Origin: Bagarius yarrelli
Lineage: Eukaryota > Chordata > Actinopteri > Siluriformes > Sisoridae
Assembly (NCBI GenBank): GCA_005784505.1
Contig: VCAZ01000038.1
Span: 685,001-749,000 of the forward strand
Length of the DNA: 64,000 nt
Direction of reading: 5' to 3'
Shown here: positions 24,608 through 37,325 of the stretch, piece after piece
How positions within the stretch are numbered: position 1 is the stretch's first letter
How the letters are laid out: every line of letters begins with the position of its first letter
Program-made: the position numbers and the translations under genes
Notes under the pieces: generated by a model
Database searches by the model: none
Seen by the model: the letters and a program-made list of their open reading frames with translations, nothing else
Told to the model about the DNA's origin: nothing

Positions 24608-25498
24608 GTCAAGTAATTGTCATGGTAAAACCCTCCAAAAAGCGAAAACCATCCAATTTGTGGCCTCTCGTAGCCAAATCAAACAGACGGCAGAAGGTCT
24701 GGACTTCATTGTAGCTTTCATGGCCAAGAACTGCCCAAAAGGGCGTCTGATTGACATGTAAAGTCCTCTAACATGACAGCTTTGTTTCCATTAGGTGCTC
24801 TCACCCCTAAATAATCTATATATAGTAGTGTGTGCATATCTTTTTGCCACTATAGAGCTGAAATTACAGTAAGAACTGTATACTTTGATCGCTTGAAGAT
24901 AAATGACTACTGCAATGTTCTAACACTGCATTCAGATGAACTTATACTTATTCTCAGCTTTATACGCCATACATAATATTACATTTTGATTTACAAGGAG
25001 GAAAAGATTCAAAAATGGATTGAGGCGGGTTTGGTCGATACACACTTATGACATCAGATGGTTATGATTGGTTGATTGAAATGTTGATCCAGAATTAACA
25101 AAGGATGTTAATATTCCAGGATCACATCCTACTAGGCAACTACGTACTAAGCAACAGAATGAAAACCTTGTAAGTGAGTAAAAGTGCAAGCTTAGGCTTT
25201 TCTCTGGTGCAGGATTCCTGGATTTTTGAATGTTCCAACACAAACTAGCCAATACTTCGGTACGGTGTTTCGCAGGCTGTGTGTGTGTGCGTGTGTGTTT
25301 TCCAGCATGGTTAATGCTCCATTTCACTGGCCTTCTGCACTACTTCCTCTCAGCTTGCAGCCCCACTGTGGAAACATCAAATCCCCTCAGTAAAACTATA
25401 AATATTGCCCTCATTCATCCTGGCTGTGACTATGCATGAAAAACTGCAGCCAAATTCAGATTTCTGCAGTCCATCTTGAGATTTTATGCAAACAGCAA

Positions 25499-25919
25499 TG
25501 ACGTACCTGTTATAGCGTCTAAACGTGTTACCAGCTGTAGATATGTCTGCAACTTAAAAAAAATGATGAAATGATGAAAAAATACAAACAGGAAATAGCC
25601 CCATGTAGACTTTTTACACAAATGGCCCTAGTTTATAAAAATATAAAATATGCATAAAGGTTTAAAAAAAAAATAGCCTAACAACATAAGAACAGCTTTT
25701 AAATCTCCAGCAGTGAAACTCCATTAACAGATGATAAAACACTTGCAGTTTTATGGAGTCTAATTTGATTCGCTCAGCCCGAAATCCCCTTTTACGTTAC
25801 GCTGAACCTACATGGAATAAATGCACTACTGGCGTGATCACATGCATCTTTTGTTCTGAGCATTGAGATTTATCACTAATAAGCACACAATAAAAAAAAC
25901 TCTTCTGCTAAATGAACCA
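25499..25919 (+). repeat. Dispersed ~420-bp repeat, copy 1
   Basis: Shares gatatgtctgcaact, tataaaaatataaaatatgc, cctaacaacataagaac, tctccagcagtgaaactcca and aatttgattcgctcagcccg with 27998-28438, in the same direction and at roughly 80% identity by eye. Confidence 0.85.
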
Positions 25920-26011
25920 AAAAAATAAAACCGCTATTTTTGCTCACCTTCTATACTTTGCTGTTCGCTCTGCCAAACTTAAAATGCTAAAAACCAGATA
26001 GCATTTTTATA

Positions 26012-26162
26012 AAAGGGGGCAGTTTTGGCTGAAATGGTTAAGGCGCTGAGTTGTTTATCTGAAGACCCACCACCACCAACCAGCCACTGTTGGGTCCTTG
26101 ATTAAGACCCTTAATTCTTCCTGCTCCAGGGGCGCTGTATCATAGCTGACCCTGCGCTAGGA
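26012..26162 (+). mobile_element. SINE-B, 3'-truncated
   Basis: gggcagttttggctgaaatg, gttaaggcgctgagttgttt, gccactgttgggtccttgat, cctgctccaggggcgctgta and catagctgaccctgcgct. It then runs directly into a Tc1-like remnant. Confidence 0.75.
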
Positions 26163-26385
26163 GGGTCTGGGGTGCAGTCGGCATTTCAGTTCATCCCAAA
26201 AGTCATCAATGGGTTGGACACGGAGGTTTATTTCGCTTTAACCATAACACACCATGACTGCTTAAAGCTCAGGGTCTTTGTCCACAGGAGTATTGTCATG
26301 CTAAAAAAGTGTTTGAGCTTTTCATACAAAGATATTCCAGATAACAGTATGACAAGGTGTCCACAAACTTCGGCTTATAGAATGT
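26163..26385 (-). mobile_element. Tc1/mariner-like remnant
   Basis: Reverse: gggtctggggtgcagtcggc, cagttcatcccaaaagtcat, gtccacaggagtattgtcat and gtatgacaaggtgtccacaa. Confidence 0.6.
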
Positions 26386-27898
26386 TCCTGGATTGAAAAA
26401 CAAGAGAAGAGCCTCCAGGTTTGTTCATTAGGTATCCACTCCGAATCGGTCCTTACTAATGAGTCTGTATGGGAATATTAGATTAGTGCAACTGCAGCAA
26501 AAACAAGGCTTAATCAGAATGAGAAAGCAGTTCCTGATGGATTGTTCTCACGCCAGGTGTTTATGAGCAGGATATAATTGGTTAACATACTGTATGTTGC
26601 TAAGAAGGGGGAATGCTATAGCGGTATAGTGTGTGTTGTATTGCCTGGTGACCCTGATTGATCCGTCCAGTTGGGAACAATTCTGAAGGCTTATTTTTCC
26701 AATTTTTTTTTATTTTTTTATTTTTACCACAAGATTCCTTCACTCTAAGATAAGATGCTCGGTCTCATCACACTCCGATTTTTTTTTTTGGAGAAGCTTC
26801 AAACCAAATTGTGAGATATTTTCTGAGGAATGGTATCCACAGTCAGAGAAAAATCTATATTTCCAGTTCGGTTTATGACTCACTTGGCTGATGTAACGGA
26901 TAATTGCATTGTGTCCATGTGTGTAGGCTGTGTTTCTGCGGAGGTGAGCTCTATACCGACCATGCAGGTGCTTGTGTGTGTGTATATGTGTGCGTAGCCG
27001 TAAGTCACAGCAGTGTGGGCTGTTAAAACGACTGGCAACCCTCCGTCCTAATGGATACATGCGTTTTCAAAGATATGCTTTATGCATTGCTCTGCTTTTC
27101 TAGCTTCATGCATGGGTGAATAAGACTTTGCTTGGCTTGAGTCAGATTTTTCCTCTTTATCGCTCTCTTTGTAATCTAGACAACACATTCGGCAAAGATC
27201 TGAAATTATATTTTTAGTTCGGAGAGGAAGATGGGTGAAATCTGAAATTGGACATACCAACCCAATTAAACTAAACATTCGTGCATATGTACAGATCAAA
27301 AATTCAGCAGAATGAATTGATTAGGATTGTATTTACCGTGTCGCAGGCGTTTTACTTCGATACCTGAGTCTGTTTTGCCAGCACAGCCTCTCGATACAGG
27401 GGAAGATTTAGGATGCTGCAACTCAGAGATCGTGATCCATCCTGACGGGCGCTGCCGCTTTTTGGGGTTTTTTTCATGTATGCCATGGATAAGAACGCTA
27501 GCTCACATAAGTATAATGGTTGAAAACGGCAACAGAACGCAGTGACGACGCGCTCTGAAGAATTAAGATGAATATTCGTGTCCTAAAATTTATCCGAAGA
27601 CATTTCTCCAAATGTAAGCGTTCCATACGGTTCTATTTAAACATTTCCTGTTGAATTTTTTAGATGTGCAGCTAAACATTTTTAATAGAACTGCTGAAAG
27701 AAAAGCTGAGCACAGCAATCCTTTCCTGTGATTAAACTTTAAAGATGTATAAAATGTCAGTCTTTTTTATTATTTTTATCTGGACATGCTCAAATTTTGG
27801 TGTTTTGATATATGGTATAGTTTTTTAGGTCATGGCTTCCACTTTGGGGACCACAGTTTCAAAAGACAGTTAAAATAAAGCATCCCAAAAGATCTACT

Positions 27899-28596
27899 TG
27901 GCGCCGGGACCCACTTGCTCTCTGGCGACCAGGGATCCATTCCGGCTGCGGATCCTTTCCGGTCCCAACTCCCCCCGCCGCCACCCCCTCTCACTCTGAC
28001 GTCCCTGTTATAGCACCTACATGCATTACCAGCTATAGATATGTCTGCAACTCAAAAAAAACTATTAAAAAAATTTAAAGTCCTGTGTAGATGTCCTGTG
28101 TAGACGTTTTACACAAATGGATCTACTTTATAAAAATATAAAATATGCACAAAGGTGAAAACACAGCCTAACAACATAAGAACGGTTTTTAAATCTCCAG
28201 CAGTGAAACTCCATTAACAATTCATAAAAGACTCACGGTTTCATGGATTCCAATTTGATTCGCTCAGCCCGATACCCCCTTTGAGCTACATTGAACCTAC
28301 ACATTTTCTCTCTCCACATGGGCAGAGGGGCAAAAATGCACCACTGGCATAATCGCATGCGCCTTTTGTCATAAGCATTAAGATTTTTTAGCAATAAGCA
28401 CACGATAAAAACAAAAAAAAAAGCCTTTAACTGAACCGACCATCTACCGACCCGGATTTGATTTCAGCTGCGGGTCCTTTCCAGTCCCAGCCAGCAGCCC
28501 CCAATCCCTGCCCCCCCATTTCTCTACTGTTTCATCTCTTAATTCGTCTTATTAATAAAGGCAAAAAAATGCCCTCCGAAAAATCGTAAAAAAGCA
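27899..28596 (+). mobile_element. Composite insertion flanked by a 12-bp duplication
   Basis: aaaagatctact occurs at 27887-27898 and again at 28597-28608, exactly bracketing about 700 bp. Inside, ggctgcggatcctttccggt near 27945 and its near-twin agctgcgggtcctttccagt near 28468 flank copy 2 of the dispersed repeat (27998-28438). The right end has attaataaaggcaaaaaaat and an A-rich tail, which looks retroposon-like. I do not recognise the family. Confidence 0.72.
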
Positions 28597-28770
28597 AAAA
28601 GATCTACTCATTATGTTAATTCTAAAAAATATATATGAGGGATTAATTTTTAAAGTATGCTTTTTTGGGGAATCTGCCTGATGTTGAATTTAGAACTAGC
28701 TTCAAGGCAGAATTGGCCTGTTTTCCTATTTCTCACATTGATCTTGGGTGCATCTTTTATTTGGTCAGAA

Positions 28771-28797
28771 AGTGTGTGTGTGTGTGTGTGTGTGTGT
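28771..28797. repeat. GT microsatellite
   Basis: About 13 GT units. Confidence 0.93.
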
Positions 28798-30239
28798 CCT
28801 TATCTATTTTGTCAAGCCAAACAGGATCTGGGGCGGATTTTTAGGAACTTTCTATTTTGATGGTAACCCGGAGCTCTGAGAAAGTCGGGTGCCATAATCT
28901 CCTGTGCCAGGGTTCCGAGCTTTATCTGGAAGAACTTTATTGGCTTTCAGTACAGATTTATGGAAAGGCACACAGTAGCTCCTCATTCAAGAAGGGCAAT
29001 TACGTAAGACCCACTTCCATTTTCTTTTATGTCCTTTAAGCATTGCTTTCTGAACTCACTATTTAGCTTCAAGCACAGTGTCAAAATAACAGGCTAAATA
29101 ACAACCAACCAACGAGAGAACCGCCGCATACGGATTTACTCCACAGCGTCAGATTTAAAGAAAACGAGTCTTTTAAATACCCCTCTGATATTATCTCGTG
29201 TATATATATATAAATTTACTCAGCATATAAGGCGGCTAATCCTTATAAGAGGTGCTGTAGTTGTCAGATCAGATTGCATGTATTAACCTGGAAAAAAAAA
29301 AATTGGACTATTTACTCCCCTTGACTGTGAATAAATTTAGCCTCACAGAGACAGGAAGTGCAAAAGCCTGGTGACAAGCTGTACCAACTCGGGTCTTTTA
29401 ATGAGCAGCCTGAAAGAAGCATCGGCAGAAGGAAAGAAGATTAGATACCAGTAAATTCAATTAGGACTGAACCGCCATGGGTGACACTTCAAACTTCATC
29501 CTGTTAAGATCCGACCAAGCTGGAGTTAATACCGTGTGCTTCCAGCAGCCCGAGCGATTTACATGCTGGCATCATTGACTGTTCTGTAAAAAGGGGAATG
29601 TTCTTTTGAAAATCTAACTTTATGCGTGAGGAAATAGCTATTACTGGGGCAATGAGGCAAAACTGGGGTTTTTTTTTTTAAACTCTAACATATTCCAACG
29701 CTGGGAAAAGGTTTGATGGGGAAAACACTTCATGCTAACAGCACAGGCACAGGCGAAGAGAATTAAAATGGATAGAGAAAATGTTAATATTTCAGAATAA
29801 CATATAAACACACGACACATACAAAACAAAGACATTAAACATCACATTAACGGGCCGCTGTGCGGTGGGAAAGATGCGCTCTCGGGTATGCAAATGAGCT
29901 CCGCTTTACCACCAAACTGCAGCGCTACAAATATTTCCAAACAGATTAGCTTCGCCATTATTTCGGAATATATTAATGGAAAATCCAATAACAGATAATG
30001 TGCCCTAAACCGATAGATAAATAAATGAATTCTTTATATTGTCAGTTTAATAATGGTATAAGAAATACTTTAAAAAAGAAAATTATAAGTAATCTGTAGT
30101 AATTGCCTGGCCAGGGTAAAACAGGTAACAGGGGTTTTTAAACAAGCTGAACTCTAAAACATTTATATCATCCTGCAGAAGATTGACGTTAGATTGGGCA
30201 GGGCTTTTTCTGTGCATGAATAAGTGACAGAAGCTGAAC

Positions 30240-30495
30240 TGGACTCTGAAACATGACAATGACCTAAAACATACCAGTAAATCCACCAAAAACTGAAAAC
30301 TAAGAAATGGAGAGTCCTGGAATGGCCAAGTCAAAGCCCATATCTGAATCCCTCTGGGGCAAATTGAAACGGGCTGCACATGCAAGAAACCCCTTAAACA
30401 TTTCCCAGCTGAAAGAATTCTGCATCGGGGAGTGGGGCAAACTTTCCTCAGCCTGATGTCAGAGACTGGTAAATAGCTACAAGAAGCTATCTTTA
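30240..30495 (+). pseudogene. Tc1 transposase C-terminal fragment
   Basis: Forward reading gives HDNDLKHTSKSTKN, then a frameshift, WNGQVKAHI, and later pieces corresponding to WAKL and the SYKK end. HDNDPKHTSK is the second-Asp block of Tc1 DDE transposases. The block around the third catalytic acid is altered, and stops are present, so it is dead. Confidence 0.75.
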
Positions 30496-30690
30496 CCTTC
30501 TGCCTGGTAGCTTCATTTCTACCATCCTCCTACCAATATATTCACTATCCCTCCTTTGTACATGTCCAAACCAGCTCAATCTGGCTTCACTGACTTTCTC
30601 CCCAAAACATTTAACATGAGCCGTCCCCCTGATGGACGCGTTCCTAATCTTGTCCAACCTCGTCACTTCCAAAGAGAACCTCGATAATGA
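30495..30690 (-). pseudogene. LINE ORF2 fragment (same family as at 9.6 kb)
   Basis: Reverse complement matches 9660-9850: ttctgcctggtagcttcatt, taccatcctcctaccaatat, cctcctttgtacatgtccaa, cttcactgactttctcccca and acatgagccgtccccctgat. It abuts the Tc1 piece. Confidence 0.78.
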
Positions 30691-30830
30691 TAATTATATA
30701 AATATACAACAGTGAATATGGTTTGTTTAGCTACTGTTACAATTAAAAATCCTGTAAGGGTAAAAACATTAGTTTAATATAAGCAACACAGCTATTACAA
30801 ATAAAATTAATAATTCACATCATTTCTCAA

Positions 30831-30972
30831 TACCTCTTTTATACAACTGAGCAATTGGGGGTTAAGGGTCTTGCTCAGGGGCCCAGCAGTGGTGGCTTGG
30901 TGAAGCTAGGAATCAAACCTTAATCTTTCAATTAGCAGTCCAACACCCTAACCACTGGACTACCACTATCTA
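30831..30972 (-). mobile_element. SINE-A without its 3' tail
   Basis: Reverse: ttatacaactgagcaattgg, gggtcttgctcaggggccca, gtccaacaccctaaccactg and gactaccactatc. The GGATA stem-loop tail is absent, which is unusual because retrotransposition normally loses the 5' end. Confidence 0.8.
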
Positions 30973-32039
30973 CCATTGCTTGGGGCCCCCTAAAGGCTTG
31001 GGCCGTCTCTGGTTTACATTACTTCTGTTTTTTTAAGTAATATTTCTATACATTTATTGGATGAATGAACATTCCGTTGTCTTTCTTTAGGTTTTTTTTT
31101 TTTTTTTTTTTTTTTCATATTGATTTGGATCGATGTGCTCAGCGCTGACCTGTGGGAAGCCAGCGCATCATACAGAGCGACACGATGCCAAATACACTGC
31201 CGGCACACTCCAATCTATATTTAAACATTACAGACTTGCACGTCGTAAGCAAAGTAAAAAACAAACAAATGAATGTTTAGATAGCCTCCAGGTGCTGACC
31301 TCCAGATGACAAAAAGAGGACAGCAGCTCTGCGGCATGTTGCCGCTCCTTTATCTCCAAAGCGGTCGACACAGCTTCTGGAACATCAAAGATGATAATGT
31401 AGACCCTTATCAACTGCAGGGACTGATAGGGTAATGGGAAATAGATTGTATAGCGTGTGTTAGAAAGGGTTAGAGTAACGCTGACCCGCTTAACCAGGCA
31501 CGTTGTCAGTCAGTAAAGTAAAAGAGGGTTCAGGGTTAAGAATGACAGAGTTCAGGTCGTGACTGCATTAACAAGCAGCCACAGCACTCCGCCACCCACA
31601 GCAGCTTTACTGCATTTTAAAAAGCGCCTGGCTCAAAGCAATGATGAGCTCTCAGGAGTGTAATCAAAAACAGCCTCCGTCGTCTCGCAGCATCGCCCCA
31701 GCATGGGGAATTTATAGATCCCGATAAGAAAATCATGTCGTCTTCTACTGAATTTATGTCGCCCCAGCACATAACATTTGCCGCACTGTCACGCAGCTCA
31801 GACTTGCATACTTAAAGTGGTGATTGCGTATGGCAGGGGTTTTGTTAGAGACAAAGTTAGACCACATATAGAGCAACTCACCAAACCACTTTATGCTATT
31901 AGATATTGGCAATCAGCCAATCAGGTGGCAGAAGAACAGTAGATGAACACAAATACAGGATATAAGCTTTAGTTAATGTCCCTGTTCTTGGACATGGAAC
32001 ACAATTTTGTGAAAGTGGAAGTGGTGGAAGGGAGATTCC

Positions 32040-32640
32040 AAATATGTGTATATTCGATTGATTGGTGATTCTAAATTGCCCACAGGAGTAAGTGTGTGTG
32101 TGTGTGTGTATGTGTGTGTAGTTGTTTGTCTGTATGTGTTCTTGCGATGGACTGGCGACCTGTCCAGGGTAACCCCTGACAGCTGGAATAGACTCCAGCA
32201 GATCCCCGTCACCCTGATTAGAAATAAGCGGGTATAGACAATGGATGGATGGATGCATAGATGTATGGATGAATGGATGGATGGATGGATGGACAGATGG
32301 ATGGATGGATGGATGGATGGATGGATGGATAAACGGTAGATAAATGTACGCATGGAAAAATAGATGAATGGATAAATGGGTGGATGGATAAATGGATGGA
32401 TGGATGGATGGATGGATAGATGTATAGATGGAAAAAGGATAAATAAATAGATGGATGATGGATGGATGGATAAATGGACAGATGTATGTATGGATGGATA
32501 GATGGATAAACAGAAGGATAAATGCATAGATGTATGTATGTATGTATGTACGTATGCATGGATGGATGGATAAACGGATGAATAAATGGATGTATAGATG
32601 GATAGATAGATGGCTGGATGGATGTATAGATAGAAAAATT
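32040..32640 (+). mobile_element. V-SINE 3' part with long ATGG array
   Basis: cgattgattggtgattctaa, a GT run, gactggcgacctgtccaggg, ctgattagaaataagcgggt and tatagacaatgg lead into about 390 nt of ATGG/ATAA-type units with many variants. Confidence 0.85.
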
Positions 32641-33521
32641 GATAGATATTGATAGATAGATAGATTTATTTAGGAAGTTTTTTATTTCTATTTTTAAAAC
32701 TGATACATTTGTACATCTAGAGTTTTAATGTAAAATGTCTCTATAAAGCAGTTTATCTATGGCCGTGGTTAAAAAGGCAGTGCAAATATAAATAAATTGA
32801 TTCTGAGTTTCCAAAATCTAAAATGACAAATTATAGTTTCACAATGAATAAGCGTTCTTATATTTTTTTTTAGTGAGTACAAAAAGTCGACCTTTCGGTA
32901 GTTCAGCTCTGTCGTGCTCAGAGAAGATTCTGACTTCCCTTTATAGTAGTTTAATATCAAGGTTTTATATCCGAGTGAAAAACTTTTCTGCTGACTGAGG
33001 AGAAGTGAAAACAAAGTACATCCCATTCACTGTATATTTACCCTTAAAAAAGATTCCATCTCGTAATTTCCATGAAAATGTGTATTCAGGAGGGAACAGA
33101 ATCTGTTTAAGAACCCTAAATGAATTCTGTTGTTTCCATTCATACTAGCGCTGCGCTAAGATTGTGCTGGTGTTAATCAACTGTTTCGAAATAAAAAGGC
33201 TGCTTTGATGATAATCACCTGAAAGTGGTTTGTGTCCCAAAGTCTTTTTTTTAATGCTAGCTCGCTACTCAGCTTTTAGCTAAAATTGAGGTGATCGCTG
33301 TCTCGCTGCTACCAGAAGCATTTGAATGTCATTCGAATTTAGTTAATAGCGCATCAGAGCATATTAGCCTATGAGCCTAATTTGTTCAGAGAGACGAATC
33401 CGTGCTGACAAGCATGTCTTCTCTTCACTGTGAGACATGTTTAAGGGCTGGAAATTCATTGGCTGATAGAGGATATATACGGTATCAATGACTGGGCCGA
33501 CAAACATTTCTGTACCATTTG

Positions 33522-33524
33522 CCA

Positions 33525-33574
<50 letters not shown>

Positions 33575-33629
33575 GTCTATCTATCTATCTATCTGTTTGT
33601 CTGTCGGTCTGTCTATCTCTCTCTTTCGC

Positions 33630-33666
<37 letters not shown>

Positions 33667-33694
33667 TTGTCTGTCTATCGCGCTCTCTTTTGCT

Positions 33695-33742
<48 letters not shown>

Positions 33743-33825
33743 GTCTATTTGTCTCTCTTTCTTTCTGTCTCTCTCTCTCTCTCTCTCTATTTATCTCTCT
33801 TCTCCATCTCTATCTATCTATCCAG
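33522..33825. repeat. TATC/TCTG microsatellite
   Basis: Long TATC arrays broken by TCTG, TTTG and CT stretches. It is the complement of the GATA/GACA array at 24.4 kb. Confidence 0.95.
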
Positions 33826-34228
33826 TGTGGTTCTTGCACATCTACATTTAAAATCGTAGGGGTTTTTGCCCACTTCAGTGCTTTGTAACAGTTAGTTTGG
33901 TTCCACAGAAAATTCTTTAAGACAAAAATACTTTACGCTCTAAAAAACAAGACTGCAATTAAGTTCTCTGATTTTATTTGTTAAAAATAACTTTATACAG
34001 CTGCTTTCACCTAAAACAGGAACTGGAAATGATTGAAGTGACATTTCTTGAGCAATTGTAATCATTGCCTAAATGATGTCATATACAAGAAAGAAAGGTG
34101 CTGTTACAGTAGTATGTGCTGTAATGCAGCTGAAGTCAAGTTTTATTCCCTGATTAAGATTTTATTCATTCTATTTACTGTCTATTTTATTCATTTAACC
34201 TATTTATTACTAGGGACATCCAAGTTAT

Positions 34229-34400
34229 TTGACATCCATCCATTTATCCATCCATTCACACGTCTATCCATCCATCCATCCATCCATCTATTCATTCACT
34301 GTCTATACCCATTTATTCCTAATCAGGGTCACAATGATCTGCTGGAGTCTATCTCAGCTATCATTGGGTAAAAGGGTAGGGGTCACCCTGGACAGGCAAT
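34229..34400 (-). mobile_element. V-SINE tail fragment
   Basis: Reverse: CATC units, cactgtctatacccatttat, tcctaatcagggtcacaatg, gctatcattgggtaaaaggg and ggtcaccctggacagg. Confidence 0.8.
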
Positions 34401-35649
34401 TATTTGATATATTTGATCCTTTTATTTAAAAAGCAATGCAATAGTTACTTTCCCTGGTAATTAGTGACATTTATAACAATGTTACTAACTCAGTTACTAT
34501 TTGTAAGTAGTAACTAGTAACTATAACTAACTACTTTGTTTAAGTAACACGCCCAACATTGGGTATTGATAAAAAATACAACAGTGTGTGAGGATTATAT
34601 AACATTTATATAATTTTCCTCATGCGACTACGTTTTAGTTTAATTGCAGAACCAAATAAGTCTTAAATTATAATATTATGTAAAATGAATGCAAGCCGGA
34701 TGTGCATCACACACTTTTTCTTTCAGTCCTGTTTCGCTTCAGTTGTGTGAATAGGTGGCATAAGGGGCATTTGTTCTATGTAGTCGGTGAAGTTTTAGTC
34801 CGAAAGGTCATTTCACAGAGTGCATAGCTATGTTATGATAGCTCCATGCTGTGCCTGAGTCAGAGAGGACTAAGCTGCAAGGGACAAAGCAGGAACCTGG
34901 ACGAAAGAGAAATCCAGAATAAAAAAGTTTCAGATAAGACACTTTTCTTTGTCATTGGTATGTCCTTTCAACCTGGTTGCCATTCAGACCCCATTGAATT
35001 ATTTTGCATAATTTATTGTTGACCTGTGCACTTATAATAATCATCAACAAAATATTAGAACTTCATTTTGTAGAATTGGACAGTATTTATTAGTGCTGTT
35101 GGTTTAAATGTGAAAAATTGGCCAGTTGGTCCTATAAATCCCAAGAAAACTTTGACGTCCTTATGATTGGCTCTTAGACTGTATAAGTGCTCTCTTTTAA
35201 CGTCTGTATAACTAGAGATGTTACATTGCCTCTGGATGACTCACAGAGCATAGAGATTTTAATGCCTTTATCTCCATTCTTATTCATTTATCATCCAATT
35301 ATAGAAATTAATAAATGCGAGTTAACAAGTACCCGATTAGCTGGCTAGTTAACAATACACAGCTTCTCTGTCGCAATAAATAATTTGGCAAGTAAAGACC
35401 TTTACATACTGTTTGATGCAGTAGAATTAAAACAGCAGTATAGTTGCAGGTAGATTGTTTCACTGGTTGGTTATAGAATCTAAGTCCAGTGGCCAGGACA
35501 GGGACATATTTTAGCATTTAATCTAAACAAGGTTTAAGAGATAAAAGCCTGCTGCACTGGAAAAATCAGAAGCAAATAAGGACACTTTTGATGTAATAAT
35601 AAAATATATTTCTAAATGAGTCTCCTCATTTAGAGACAGCTGTATACTG

Positions 35650-35985
35650 TGTATGGGAAGCACAGTGGCTTAGTGGTTAGCACTGTTGTCTCATAACAAG
35701 AAGGTTCCAGGTTGTAGGGGACTTTTCGTGTGGATTTTACAAAGGAAACTGTAGTACTACGGGTTTCCCTCTACAGTACAAAAACATGTATGTTAGATTG
35801 ATTGGTGATTCTGAATTGCCCATAGGAGAGAGTGTGAGTGTGTGTGTGGTTGGTTGTCTGTATATGGCCCTTTGTCCAGGATGACCCCTGCTTTTTACCC
35901 AATGACAGCTGGGATAAACTCCAGCACATCCCCTTGACCCTGATTAGAAATAGGCGGGTATAGACAACGGATGGATGGATGTACT
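35650..35985 (+). mobile_element. V-SINE, near full length
   Basis: Head ggaagcacagtggcttagtg and gttagcactgttgtctcata; V-domain with an internal deletion (cttttcgtgtggattttaca); then gttagattgattggtgattc, acccctgctttttacccaat, gacagctgggataaactcca and cgggtatagacaacggatgg. Confidence 0.86.
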
Positions 35986-36115
35986 GTATATAAGTCGGTG
36001 TGATATTTGTCTGAATTGATGCTAAATTTAAGATGACAGTTTTTATGAGCATAAAGATATGTATCTTGCAAGAAACTGCCATTATGATATGGTTGATAAG
36101 TGATAAGTCCAGGAA

Positions 36116-36272
36116 AAGTGGTAGCACAGGGTTTAAGGTGTGGGCCTGGTAATTAAAAGTCAGGGTTTGATTCCCAGCACCACCAAGTTACCACTGCTGG
36201 GCCCCTGATCAAGGTCTTAAACCCTCAATTGCTCAGATATAAAAAGAGATAAATGTAAGTCGCTTTGGAGTC
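36116..36272 (+). mobile_element. SINE-A
   Basis: aagtggtagcacagggttta, agggtttgattcccagcacc (B box), accactgctgggcccctgat and gataaatgtaagtcgctttg. The tail is cut just inside the stem-loop. Confidence 0.82.
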
Positions 36273-36334
36273 ACATGTGGGCAGAAAAGGTTTAATAAAT
36301 CTGGTGTAGAAGAATTTAAGTGTCCTGCACACGG

Positions 36335-36470
36335 AGCATGCCTCTGAACACCTTTGAGATGCAAGTGAAACACCAACTGCTCCTTTAGACCTACTCACTC
36401 AACATTAGTGTCTAATCTTACTAATATTATTGTAGCTGAATGAGCAAATACTCCTAGTGATAGTACACGA
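36335..36470 (+). mobile_element. Tc1/mariner-like remnant
   Basis: gaacacctttgagatgcaag, gctcctttagacctactcac and tgtagctgaatgagcaaata match the transposase end found elsewhere in the window. Confidence 0.55.
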
Positions 36471-37084
36471 TATTGTAGAAATACTTATCAAAAGTCTGAA
36501 GTTTATTATAAGGGTAAATAATAAGACTAAATCCGGAACAGGATGTTAAAAAAATAAATATGGCTGCCTTTTGTGATTAGTTTCTACTATTTTCTGTGTG
36601 TCGCTTTAAGAAGTCTTGTCGGTTATTTCAAGCAAACTCTTTTTCTGGGTTTTTTTTTTTCATTTCCTAGTGGATATTTTCATCTTTTCTTGTAGTAGAC
36701 CCTCTCCTGTAATAGCCTAATGTTTACCGTTATAGATAATCTCCTAATGACTCCGACGGCCTGTGAATTGAGCCATACTATGGAAGATAACTGTGATTGT
36801 TGAATTACCTTTTAGAAAAAACGAGTTTTTGTACTTTCAGAAGAGCATCCTGCCTTCCATAACCAAATCTTACATAACATCCAATCTAGTACATCTGAAT
36901 TTTAATGAAAAAAATAAAACGCTCACCTTACTGTCGGGGGGAAAACTCATCATTTTAGCATTATCATAACGTTTCAGTTGACTATAACACAGACGGACTA
37001 TAACACGTTTTAAACAAATTGTCAAAGTTGAAGCGGTTTTAGTGAGTAAGCATTGTCTCTTTATTGTCCTGGTATTGAAACACC

Positions 37085-37325
37085 ATTTTCCTTTTTGATA
37101 CTGTGAAGCTGCTTTATAAATAAAGGTCACTTGACTTGACTTGACTTGACCAGACCAGACTAGACTAGACTTGACTTGACTTGACTTGCGACTTCACTTG
37201 GCTTGATTAGACTTAACTAGACTAGACCACACCAGACCAGACTTGACTTGCCCGAAGACTTGACTTGACTCAACTTGACTAGACTAAAATAACTGGACTA
37301 AACTAGACCAGACATGACTTGACTT
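37085..37325 (+). repeat. ACTTG/ACTAG pentanucleotide array at a LINE tail
   Basis: A LINE-type end (gtgaagctgctttataaata) is followed from about 37126 by some 200 nt of acttg, actag, accag and related pentamers. Confidence 0.85.

Noticed and set aside
31973..32559. Overlapping 184- and 113-codon open frames on the - strand (HPSIHPSI repeats)
   Set aside because: They translate the ATGG tail array of a V-SINE.
33488..33888. Three overlapping open frames rich in YLSIYLSI on the + strand
   Set aside because: They translate the TATC/TCTG microsatellite.
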